Assembly: GCA_947484175.1 (NCBI GenBank)
Contig: CANKOI010000047.1
Coordinates: forward strand, 1 to 32,860
DNA length: 32,860 nucleotides
DNA from: Deltaproteobacteria bacterium
Lineage (GTDB): Bacteria; Myxococcota_A; UBA796; SXON01
Direction of reading: 5' to 3'
Positions within the stretch are counted from its first letter, which is position 1, and every line of letters begins with the position of its first letter. Positions 24,612 to 32,860 of the stretch are shown here, piece after piece. The notes under the pieces were generated by a model. That model searched no databases, was not told the origin of the DNA, and saw only the letters and a program-made list of their open reading frames with translations. The position numbers and the translations under genes were made by a program.

Positions 24612-25333
24612 CGCCCGCTCCCCGGCAGGATTTCCACCCGCCGATTCTGTGCCCACTCACTCTCTCCCGAACCCGAGGTGGCCGGGCTCTCTTCGCCGTA
24701 CGACACCGACTGCACACGGCTCGGTGCCACCCCCAGCCCCACGAGGTAGCGGGCCACCGTGTCGGACCGGCGCTGGCCGAGGGCGAGGTTGTACTCGGTG
24801 GTGCCGCGGTCGTCAGAATGGCCTTCTACGCGCACGAACTCGGTGCTGTTTCGCAGGCAGGCCGCGGCGGTCTCGATGGCGGCGCGGGTGGCGGCGTCGA
24901 GCACCGAGCTGTCGAAGGCAAACTGGATGGTCACTGCGCGGCACCGGTCGTCGTCGCTGGTGGCCACGAGCGTGAGGCCTTTGCGCAGCGCCGACGAGTC
25001 GCCGTCGGGGTTGGTGACCACGACATCGTAGCGACCCACCGACAGGGCAGGCACGGTCACGGCCAGCGTAGAGCCGTCGCGGAAGCGCGCATCGGCGTCG
25101 AGCCCGCCGATCTCCACATTGGAGCCCGATACAAAGCCGTTCCCAAACACCTCGGCCGAAAATCCCGAGCCGGCCTGACCGAAGTTCGGGTCAATCGAGG
25201 CCACCTGCAGCTCGACGTCGGGGGTGTTCAGACCACGGTCGGGCGGCGTTTCTTCCTCCTCCACGCGTTTTCCGCACTTGCTGGCGAGCAGGCAGGGCGC
25301 GAGAGCGAGCACGAGAAGGAGGCGGGTGCGCAT
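24608..25333 (-). CDS. pal: Pal-like OmpA-family protein with an IPT/TIG domain
   Basis: 241 aa from ATG 25333 (MRTRLLLVLALAPCLLASK). A longer open frame is antisense to the divergent glycosyltransferase gene and is rejected. An N-terminal hydrophobic signal is clear, but the lipobox is not canonical (ASKC, or APC earlier). Residues about 45-120 form an IPT/TIG Ig-like domain (SIDPNFGQAGSGFSAEVFG, then VGRYDVVVTNPDG). Residues about 130-241 are an OmpA C-terminal peptidoglycan-binding domain, with IQFAFDSSVLDAATR, VEGHSDDRGTTEYNLALGQR and the Asp and Arg typical of diaminopimelate binding. Pal tethers the outer membrane to peptidoglycan. The extra TIG domain is not in classical Pal. Confidence 0.88.
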   Translation of the reverse strand: MRTRLLLVLALAPCLLASKCGKRVEEEETPPDRGLNTPDVELQVASIDPNFGQAGSGFSAEVFGNGFVSGSNVEIGGLDADARFRDGSTLAVTVPALSVGRYDVVVTNPDGDSSALRKGLTLVATSDDDRCRAVTIQFAFDSSVLDAATRAAIETAAACLRNSTEFVRVEGHSDDRGTTEYNLALGQRRSDTVARYLVGLGVAPSRVQSVSYGEESPATSGSGESEWAQNRRVEILPGSGR

Positions 25334-25369
25334 TTCGCGCGGTCTAACGCGCTGGGCTATGCGCTGGGG

Positions 25370-26623
25370 GTGCGCGTGCCGCTGGTGCTGTCGACTCTCT
25401 GCGTGGCGGCGAGCGTGGCGTTGGGGCAACTGGAGAGCCCGGCGTCCCACGCCCTTCCCCTGAGCGTGGCGTTCGTGGGTTGGGGGGCGGTGGTGGCGTG
25501 CGGCTTGGGGATCACGCACACCTCGTGGGCACCGGGGTCTGCCGCCCCCTCCCGGGGGCCGCACGAGGGCCGCCTCCGGTGGGCTCCGCTGCTGGTCGTC
25601 CTCGCCGCTCTCGCGGTGCGCCTTCCGCTCCTTCGGTGGCCAGCGGAGCTCTCCGACGATGTCTTCCGCTACGTCTGGGAGGGCAACGTGTGGCGCTCCC
25701 ACTTCTCCCCCTTCGCGCACGCGCCCGACGACGAAGCGCTCCGCCCGCTTCGCGACGCCACCTGGGCGCAGGTGAATCACCGGTCGGTGTCGTCGATCTA
25801 CCCGCCCGTGGCGCAGGGCTGGTTCTGGCTCTTGTCTCCGTTCGGCCCCTTGGGGTTCCGGGTGGCCGCCACCGCCGCCGATGCGCTCACGGCCGGCCTC
25901 CTGTGGCGGCACCGGGAGTCAGCGGGCTGGGCGTGGGCGCTCCTTCCGCTGCCGGTGATCGAGTCGGCGGCCAACGGACACCTCGAAGCGCTCGGCTGCC
26001 TGCTCGTCGTACTGGCGCTGTCCGGCTCGCGCCTCGCTGCGCTCGGCGCCGCCCTCGTGAAGTTTCTGCCCGCGGTGCTCCTCGCTCGCGAACCGCCTCG
26101 GCGACTCCTCGCTTGGGCCGCTCTCGCGGCCCTCACGTTCATTCCGCTCGCGGGCCCGGGCCTCCTCCGCGGGCTCGCCACCTACGAAGAGCACTGGTCG
26201 TTCAACGGGAGCGCGTGGCCGCTCCTCGCCTGGCTCCTCGACGATGGGGTGCTCGCCCGTCGAGTGCTGCTCGTGTTGGGCGCTGCCGTCGTCGCGAGGG
26301 CGGTGTGGACCGAGCGCTCACCGGCTCGGCGGCTGCTGATCACCGCGGGGGCGTTCGTGCTCTTGTCGCCCACGGTCCACCCCTGGTACGCGCTCTGGGC
26401 TCTCCTGCCCGCGTTGTGGCTGGGCTCGCGGGCGTTCGTGGTGCTGGCGGTGCTCGCGCCACTTGCCTACGTCGTGCTCGGGAGCGAATCGATGCACGGC
26501 ACCTGGCACGAGTCGACGCTCACGCGCGTGGTGATCTGGGTGCCGGTGTACGTTGTGCTGGTCGTGGATGCCTGGCGGGGTGCGTTCAGGGCCGGGCCGG
26601 GCGGCTATTCTAAGCAGCCGTAG
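25370..26623 (+). CDS. Polytopic membrane glycosyltransferase (GT87/mannosyltransferase-like)
   Basis: About 417 aa from GTG 25370. GTG 25376 is an equally good start with GGGGG about 5 nt upstream. There are about ten hydrophobic segments. A conserved early extracytoplasmic loop, ELSDDVFRYVWEGNVWRSH followed by FSPFAHAPDD, carries the Asp-Asp and R-Y-x-W-E-G pattern of GT-C polyprenyl-phosphate-sugar-dependent mannosyltransferases (DUF2029/GT87-like). A later NGHLEALGCLLVVLAL, SPTVHPWYALW and a hydrophobic C-terminus are also family-like. The donor is probably a lipid-linked sugar; the acceptor is unknown. It is divergent from pal with only 36 bp between the two starts. Confidence 0.75.
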   Translation: MRVPLVLSTLCVAASVALGQLESPASHALPLSVAFVGWGAVVACGLGITHTSWAPGSAAPSRGPHEGRLRWAPLLVVLAALAVRLPLLRWPAELSDDVFRYVWEGNVWRSHFSPFAHAPDDEALRPLRDATWAQVNHRSVSSIYPPVAQGWFWLLSPFGPLGFRVAATAADALTAGLLWRHRESAGWAWALLPLPVIESAANGHLEALGCLLVVLALSGSRLAALGAALVKFLPAVLLAREPPRRLLAWAALAALTFIPLAGPGLLRGLATYEEHWSFNGSAWPLLAWLLDDGVLARRVLLVLGAAVVARAVWTERSPARRLLITAGAFVLLSPTVHPWYALWALLPALWLGSRAFVVLAVLAPLAYVVLGSESMHGTWHESTLTRVVIWVPVYVVLVVDAWRGAFRAGPGGYSKQP

Positions 26624-26668
26624 AGTTGGCAATCGGTGGGGTCGGCGGGGAGACCGGGAGAGGGTGAT

Positions 26669-27097
26669 TTGTCCCGCAGTCACCACGCGATGCCGCGAGT
26701 GGAGGTGCCCTTGCAAATTGGTGAGGCAGAAGAAGAGGAGCTGTCCGCCTTCCTGCTGGAGTGGAGTGAACTGCAAGCCGAGTGGGACGCGCAGCAACTC
26801 GACGGGCTGTTCGACTTCGCGAGGGACGTCGCCCTCCGCTGTCGCCACCTCAAGGCGAAGGGTCGCGAGTGGTCCCACTCGCCAGGCTACGGTGGGGTCA
26901 TCTACACGCTCTCGACGTCGAACGTTTCATCGCTGCTGTTCGAGATGCAGGCCGGACTCGAGCGCCTGATCCGCGAGAACGAGGAGGAGATCGCGGCGCA
27001 CAAGGAGGAATTGCTGGCGCGCAGCCGCGCACGGGCGTTGCGCGTCGCGGCCGGACCGGGGCAAGGTCCCGTGGAGGCACCCATCGCTGCCCCGTGA
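26669..27097 (+). CDS. Small helical protein of unknown function
   Basis: 142 aa from TTG 26669, chosen because GGAG/GAGGG lies 5-8 nt upstream. ATG 26690 is the alternative but has no Shine-Dalgarno. The product is acidic and helical: VPLQIGEAEEEELSAFLLEW, then a middle segment SPGYGGVIYTLSTSNVS, and a C-terminal charged helix (about 85-125: LERLIRENEEEIAAHKEELL) that could form a coiled coil. No signal peptide and no recognised domain. It follows the glycosyltransferase gene after about 45 nt and ends 4 nt from the convergent MopE-lectin gene. I cannot assign a function. Confidence 0.6.
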   Translation: MSRSHHAMPRVEVPLQIGEAEEEELSAFLLEWSELQAEWDAQQLDGLFDFARDVALRCRHLKAKGREWSHSPGYGGVIYTLSTSNVSSLLFEMQAGLERLIRENEEEIAAHKEELLARSRARALRVAAGPGQGPVEAPIAAP

Positions 27098-27101
27098 GCG
27101 C

Positions 27102-29216
<2,115 letters not shown>

Positions 29217-29325
29217 GAGGGGAAGTGTACTACGGATCGGCGGCGGCGCGGGGGCGAGCGCTCCGGGCACCTAAGCCGCTGGTCGATCCGGGCACGGCCG
29301 GCCCGACCCGCGTTAGGGCTCCCAA

Positions 29326-30891
29326 ATGCCGCGCTACTTCAACACGACGGGGCCGTGCGACCCCGCTCGTCACTACTACCTGCCCACCGACGCGCGGCTG
29401 CCCGACCTGCAACCCTTCCTCGACCGCGAGCAGTACTTCGTCCTCCACGCACCGCGGCAGACCGGCAAGACCACCGCCATGCGCACGCTCGCGCAAGCGC
29501 TCCGGGAGCGAGGGGTAGCCGGCTGCTGGGTCACGCTCGAGCGAGCGCAGGGGATCGACGACACCGCCCACTCCGAGCCGCTGTGGCTAAGGGCGCTCCA
29601 CGACTGGTCCTGCAGCACCATGCCGGAGGGGTGGCGCGCGCCCGACCCGGTCCCCTTCCTCGATGGCACCCCGGGCAGCCGGCTCGGCGACTACCTCCGC
29701 ACCTGGTCCGCCTCCCTGTCGGTGCCGCTGGTCCTGCTGCTTGACGAAGCCGACGTCGTCACCGGCCCCGCGATGGTCAGCCTCTTACGCCAGTTGCGCG
29801 ACGGTTTCATGGACCGCGGCGTGGGCAAGTTCCCCACGTCCGTCGCCCTCATCGGGATGCGCGACCTGCGGGATTACGTCGTGCAGTCCAAGGACGGGCG
29901 CTTCGTCAATCCGGGCTCGCCGTTCAACATCAAGGCGGCGTCGGTCACCCTCCGCAACTTCAACGCGCAAGAGGTGGCCGAGCTTGTCGCCCAGCACACC
30001 GAGGAGACCGGCCAGGCCTTTGCCCCCGACGCGGTCGAGGCGCTGGCCCGCATCACCGATGGGCAGCCCTACCTCGTGAACGCCCTCGCCGACATCTGCG
30101 TCACCCACCTCGTGCCCGACCGCGCGCAAACCATCACCGGCAGAAACGTCGACGACGCCCGCGAGCAGCTCATCCTCGCCCGCACCACCCACCTCGACAG
30201 CCTCGCCGAGCGCCTCAAGGAGCCCCGCGTCGCGCACATCGTGCAGGCGGTCATGCTGGGCGACGCCCCGTTCAGCATCACGTACTCCGGCGACGATTTC
30301 CAGTACGTGCTCGACCTCGGCCTACTCCGCCGCGGCCCCGACGGCGCGGAGCCTGCCAACCCGATGTACCGCGAGGTACTCGCGCGGCAGCTCTCCTACG
30401 ACATGCAGGCCTCCGTGCCGAAGCCCGACTGGCCGTGGGCCACGCCCGACGGCCGCCTCGACTTCCCCGCGCTCCTCGCCGCATTCCGCCTGTGGTGGCG
30501 CCAGAACGCCGACGTCGCCGGAAGGCCCATCCCCGAGTACCCCGAGGCCGTGCCCCACCTCGCCCTGTGCGCGTTCCTGCAGCGCGTGATCAACGGCGGC
30601 GGCACGGTGCACCGCGAGTTCGCCGCGGGCCGCGGCGCGATGGACCTGCTCGTGGACTACGGGCCCGACCGCTTCGCGCTCGAACTCAAGCGGGTCCGCA
30701 CCCGCGACTCGCTCGACACCGTCGTGGAGACGGGCGTGGCGCAGCTCGGCCGCTACCTCGACACCGTGGGCCTCGACCACGGCTGGCTCGTCGTGTTCGA
30801 CGTGCGGCCCGACAAGACCTGGGAGGAGCGGCTGTGGACGCGCGAGGCGACCACCGTCGACGGCAAACGGGTGGTGGTGCTGGGGGCGTGA
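29326..30891 (+). CDS. AAA-type ATPase with C-terminal PD-(D/E)xK nuclease-like domain
   Basis: 521 aa from ATG 29326, in a 110-bp gap divergent from the lectin gene. The N-terminal ATPase domain has Walker A APRQTGKTT at 42-50 and Walker B LLLDEAD at 137-143. The middle (about 210-360) is a helical lid and winged-helix-like part (LRNFNAQEVAELVAQHTEE, DGQPYLVNALADI). The C-terminus has RGAMDLLVDY (Asp440) and RFALELKRVR (Glu453-Leu-Lys455), a PD-(D/E)xK-type core. This architecture is widespread as a mobile or accessory AAA-like gene in bacteria, with no settled function; nuclease or DNA-repair/defence roles have been proposed. Here it begins an accessory segment. Confidence 0.8.
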   Translation: MPRYFNTTGPCDPARHYYLPTDARLPDLQPFLDREQYFVLHAPRQTGKTTAMRTLAQALRERGVAGCWVTLERAQGIDDTAHSEPLWLRALHDWSCSTMPEGWRAPDPVPFLDGTPGSRLGDYLRTWSASLSVPLVLLLDEADVVTGPAMVSLLRQLRDGFMDRGVGKFPTSVALIGMRDLRDYVVQSKDGRFVNPGSPFNIKAASVTLRNFNAQEVAELVAQHTEETGQAFAPDAVEALARITDGQPYLVNALADICVTHLVPDRAQTITGRNVDDAREQLILARTTHLDSLAERLKEPRVAHIVQAVMLGDAPFSITYSGDDFQYVLDLGLLRRGPDGAEPANPMYREVLARQLSYDMQASVPKPDWPWATPDGRLDFPALLAAFRLWWRQNADVAGRPIPEYPEAVPHLALCAFLQRVINGGGTVHREFAAGRGAMDLLVDYGPDRFALELKRVRTRDSLDTVVETGVAQLGRYLDTVGLDHGWLVVFDVRPDKTWEERLWTREATTVDGKRVVVLGA

Positions 30892-30988
30892 GAGGGGGGG
30901 GGCCGTGCGCATCGTGCCGGTGTTCGAGGGGCCGCCGCGTTCACGATGGCGCACGCGAACGGCACGACATAAGATTTAAACTACGGTA

Positions 30989-31618
30989 CTACGGCTGCTT
31001 TCCTGCGAGGAGGTGCCGCACGAGCCAGTCCCGGAACACGACGAGTTCGGCGGTCGCGCTTAGGCGCTCGAGCGGGAGTTGGCCGAGGAGCCAGGCCACC
31101 GTGGGCCCCGAGAAGCCGCCATCCTTGAGCGGCGCTTCCACGAGGGCTCGCTCGAGGTCGCCGCCGCGGCTGACCAGGGCATGGACGTCGATGAGATCAC
31201 GGAGTTCCGACCGAGAGAGGAGCGTCGTCAGCTTGTTCACGAGCAGCTCGTGGGCGGTGTCGACCTGGATCTCGGTGTTGCCGATCCGCTGGAGTCGCGG
31301 CGTCTCGATGACCGGAACCGGATCGGCCACGAGGTCCACAAGGAGCACCTCGCTGCCGTCGGACACGCGGAGCCTGCGAAACGCTGGGGCGGACCGCTCG
31401 ACCTCCACAGCGAGCCCCGCCGCAGCGAGCCTGCGAACCACCTCGTCGGGGCTGCGATCGAGGGTGTGCATGCCGTGCCAGAAGAGGTCAAGGTCCCGGG
31501 TCGTGCGGTGGGCGAGGTGGAATCCGACCAGAGCGCCGCCGCCGGTCAGGGTCCACGGAGGGTCCATCCCCGCGAGCAGCTCCAGCGCGCGGCATTGCAG
31601 CGCGGTCAGCCTACTCAC
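30989..31618 (-). CDS. AbiEii/AbiGii-type nucleotidyltransferase (toxin-like)
   Basis: 209 aa from GTG 31618. Nucleotidyltransferase core LTGGGALVGFHLAHRTTRDL, with TGGGAL at 25-30 and DLDLF, i.e. Asp42-x-Asp44. It is followed by VDLVADP and the C-terminal NKLTTLLSRSELRDLIDVHAL (128-148), the R-x-x-x-x-R-D motif of the AbiEii/AbiGii family. Family members act as toxins of type IV toxin-antitoxin/abortive infection systems, some by pyrimidine addition to tRNA acceptor stems. The start overlaps the stop of the 96-aa gene by 8 nt, so the two are coupled. The cognate partner would be the upstream gene. No AbiEi-type wHTH antitoxin is seen. Confidence 0.85.
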   Translation of the reverse strand: MSRLTALQCRALELLAGMDPPWTLTGGGALVGFHLAHRTTRDLDLFWHGMHTLDRSPDEVVRRLAAAGLAVEVERSAPAFRRLRVSDGSEVLLVDLVADPVPVIETPRLQRIGNTEIQVDTAHELLVNKLTTLLSRSELRDLIDVHALVSRGGDLERALVEAPLKDGGFSGPTVAWLLGQLPLERLSATAELVVFRDWLVRHLLAGKQP

Positions 31619-31901
31619 CTCGCCACCCTGAGCTCAACAGCCAGGCCCACATGTCGCGAGACTGACCGAGGTACCTTTCGAAATGCGGCCAGTCCGCTGC
31701 CAGGTCGTCCACCCGCACGAACGTGGGGACATCGTCGGGCTTGGCTTGCCGCAAGAGCTTCCCCAGCCAGTACCCGCGCACCGCCGGGTCGGGGTCCCGC
31801 AGTCGCTCCTCGAATTCGGCACGCGTAAGCTCCACGTCCCAGAGAAAGGTCAGGCGACCCTGCGGGTCGACCAGCTTCTCATCTGGCGTGGGGTAGATCA
31901 T
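31611..31901 (-). CDS. 96-aa partner of the AbiEii-type nucleotidyltransferase (putative antitoxin)
   Basis: From ATG 31901 the product is 96 aa, starting MIYPTPDEKLVDPQGRLTFL. A much longer frame upstream (to 32486) is antisense to mntA and has no coherent protein features, so it is rejected. The remaining sequence is helix-rich: VELTRAEFEERLRDPDPAVR, then GYWLGKLLRQAKPDDVPTFV and a C-terminal WPHFERYLGQSRDMWAWLL. It does not contain a recognisable wHTH or DNA-binding motif. It ends 8 nt inside the AbiEii-like gene, implying co-translation, as in two-gene toxin units. Antitoxin function is inferred from location only. Confidence 0.65.
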   Translation of the reverse strand: MIYPTPDEKLVDPQGRLTFLWDVELTRAEFEERLRDPDPAVRGYWLGKLLRQAKPDDVPTFVRVDDLAADWPHFERYLGQSRDMWAWLLSSGWRGE

Positions 31902-32274
31902 GTGCGCATCGTGACCTAACCGCTTCCACGGCGTGAACGGTCGGCGCGGTGACCTCGGCGTCGACCACCGGGTGGGCGGGGACCCCTCTCGCGGAGTCGG
32001 GTCCGGATGGTCCGTTGGTGCGGCGAGGAGGTGGTCGTCACGGTTGATGGCCGGCCGTAGGGGCGACGTTAGCGTCGTCCTCGACGCCTCCGTGCTCGTC
32101 GCGTCGTTGTCGCCCGCCGTTTCTGGTCCCGGCTCCGAAGGTGCTGCGAGCGGGGGGCGGGTGAGGGGAGCCGGGTTCTCGCTGCGTTGGGCGCTCTCAC
32201 TCTGTGCGAGGCGGCGGCGTTCACCGTCGGAGATAGCGGCTTCCCTTCCGCTCGCAACCGCATGACGATGTGTC
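31902..32274. other. Gene-poor gap between the AbiEii-like unit and mntA
   Basis: No coherent gene is seen in these 373 bases. A short plus-strand stretch at about 32068-32115 reads SVVLDASVLVASLSP, like the start of a PIN domain, but it does not continue as one in any frame. The 3' end holds the left arm of a perfect inverted repeat that runs into mntA. The gap may contain promoters of both divergent units. Confidence 0.5.
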
Positions 32275-32285
32275 ATGCGGTTGCG
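32253..32285. promoter_or_regulatory. 14-bp perfect inverted repeat spanning the mntA start codon
   Basis: CGCAACCGCATGAC (32253-32266) is exactly complementary to GTCATGCGGTTGCG (32272-32285) with a 5-nt loop. The mntA ATG (32275) lies inside the right arm. It could be a dimeric-repressor operator or an RNA hairpin that hides the start codon. There is no Shine-Dalgarno ahead of the ATG. Confidence 0.6.
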
Positions 32286-32580
32286 GTCCGACATCGACGT
32301 TTCCGCCGAGGAGTTGGCCGCGCTGTGCCGGCGGTTCGCGGTCGCCCGACTCGACGTTTTCGGATCGAGCGCCCGCGGAGATTTTCGCGCCGACAGCGAC
32401 GTCGACCTCCTGGTGGAGTTCCTCCCGGGCACGCGCGTGGGCCTCCTCCATCTCTCCGGGTTGCAACTCGAACTGGAGCCGCTCATCGGCAGAACGGTCG
32501 ACCCTGTCCCGCGCGGCGGCCTGAAGGCGGCCCTTCGAGACGAAGTCCTGCGGGAAGCGCGTGCAGTCTTCGCGGCGTGA
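32275..32580 (+). CDS. mntA: MntA-type minimal nucleotidyltransferase antitoxin
   Basis: 101 aa. The minimal nucleotidyltransferase core GSSARGD is at 30-36, followed by D-S-D-V-D-L-L-V-E-F with the metal-binding Asp42-x-Asp44, typical of MNT-domain antitoxins. Known role of the family: adenylylates (adds AMP to) the HepT toxin and so neutralises it. An in-frame stop at 32263 just upstream makes ATG 32275 the earliest possible start. The downstream hepT start overlaps the 3' end by 20 nt, as usual for this pair, but hepT is interrupted. Confidence 0.88.
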   Translation: MRLRSDIDVSAEELAALCRRFAVARLDVFGSSARGDFRADSDVDLLVEFLPGTRVGLLHLSGLQLELEPLIGRTVDPVPRGGLKAALRDEVLREARAVFAA

Positions 32581-32731
32581 GCGGCTCTACCTGCTCGACA
32601 TCGTGGAGGCCGGTGACGCGATCGCCCGGTTCGTTTTCGGTGTTGATCGCCCGCGCTTTGTCGGCGACGACCTCCTGCGGAGCGCGGTGCTCCATCAGTT
32701 GCAGCTCATCGGCGAGGCAGCAGCGCGGGTA
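32561..32731 (+). pseudogene. hepT: hepT (RNase toxin) gene truncated after about 57 codons
   Basis: From GTG 32561 the product reads like the N-terminal half of HepT/DUF86: RERLYLLDIVEAGDAIARF, VDRPRFVGDD, then LHQLQLIGEAAARV. HepT usually has 100-140 residues and a C-terminal R-x4-6-H catalytic motif with a following Tyr that MntA modifies. After about residue 57 the similarity stops and the frame continues, open to the window end, with unrelated sequence (TSFGPRPSTT...) antisense to an Ig-repeat protein. The toxin active site is therefore absent here, so the gene is probably non-functional. Confidence 0.72.
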
Positions 32732-32860
32732 ACGTCGTTTGGACCACGGCCATCGACGACGCCCCCCGTGACGCTGCTCACGACCGGCTCGCTGTTCTCG
32801 ATGGTGACGGTGGTCGAGGTGCGGGTGGCGCCGTCGTCGGTGCCGTCGCTGGGGGTGGCG
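32695..32860 (-). CDS. Fragment of an Ig-like repeat surface protein, partial
   Basis: On the minus strand the frame is open from the right edge to TGA at 32695-32697. The first residues read ATPSDGTDDGATRTSTTVTI, then ENSEPVVSSVT, a pattern typical of tandem Ig-like domains in large MopE-type or adhesin proteins of Myxococcota. The last codons (GGVVDGRGPNDVTRAAASP...) do not fit this repeat and run over hepT sequence. So the true C-terminus of that protein appears lost at the same junction. The rest of the gene lies outside the window. Confidence 0.55.
   Translation of the reverse strand, partial: ATPSDGTDDGATRTSTTVTIENSEPVVSSVTGGVVDGRGPNDVTRAAASPMSCN

Noticed and set aside
30892..30988. 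Possible terminator between the convergent ATPase and AbiEii-like genes
   Set aside because: CGTGCCG and CGGCACG arms are far apart and no T-tract follows, so a terminator is not supported.
32068..32115. PIN-domain-like start (VVLDASVLVASL)
   Set aside because: The pattern is only about 15 residues long, and no frame continues with further PIN motifs. It may be chance or a remnant.

Overview
This is a GC-rich window with long antisense shadow frames, typical of a high-GC genome. Several features suggest an uncultured member of the Myxococcota or a related delta-proteobacterial lineage: a MopE-type Cys/Asp-rich repeat lipoprotein, an exported Asp/Thr/Gly/Lys-rich lipoprotein, the order LysM protein - dprA - smg-like, a rimP-nusA-ylxR-infB operon, and a Tad pilus cluster. 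The assignment rests on gene content only. No rRNA, tRNA, CRISPR array or complete insertion sequence was found.

Left part (1-7431, all minus strand) is one tight Tad (Flp) pilus operon. In transcription order it carries pilT, a ThiS-like protein, a small membrane protein, a Flp-like prepilin, the CpaA/TadV prepilin peptidase, a second Flp-like prepilin, cpaB, the cpaC secretin, a fused CpaE-CpaF ATPase, and tadB running off the left edge. Junctions are overlaps or short gaps. The unusual parts are the pilT and thiS-like genes at the head, the CpaE-CpaF fusion, and prepilins that are easily missed because they are so short.

7508-10314 (plus) holds an asparagine-synthetase-like enzyme that has lost the Cys2 glutaminase nucleophile, followed 8 nt later by a D12-class adenine DNA methyltransferase. 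Its 3' end overlaps that of infA (IF-1, TTG start, 72 aa). Then come purA, an exported FAD enzyme (minus), a divergent arylsulfotransferase-like lipoprotein, and a repeat-bearing lipoprotein.

15659-23597 (minus) is the translation/transcription block rimP-nusA-ylxR/L7Ae-infB followed by SPOR protein - LysM protein - dprA - smg-like. A promoter plus terminator-like hairpin lies ahead of rimP, and a possible leaderless promoter abuts dprA. 23721-25333 (minus) is pal-cpoB of the Tol-Pal system, divergent from a polytopic GT87-like glycosyltransferase and a small unknown protein (plus).

27102-29216 (minus) encodes a lipoprotein with about nine MopE-type metal-binding repeats and a C-type lectin domain. 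The right end (29326-32860) looks like an accessory/defence segment. It has an AAA ATPase with a PD-(D/E)xK nuclease domain, a two-gene unit with an AbiEii-type nucleotidyltransferase, and mntA with a hepT gene cut off after about 57 codons, where sequence from an Ig-repeat surface protein on the other strand begins.
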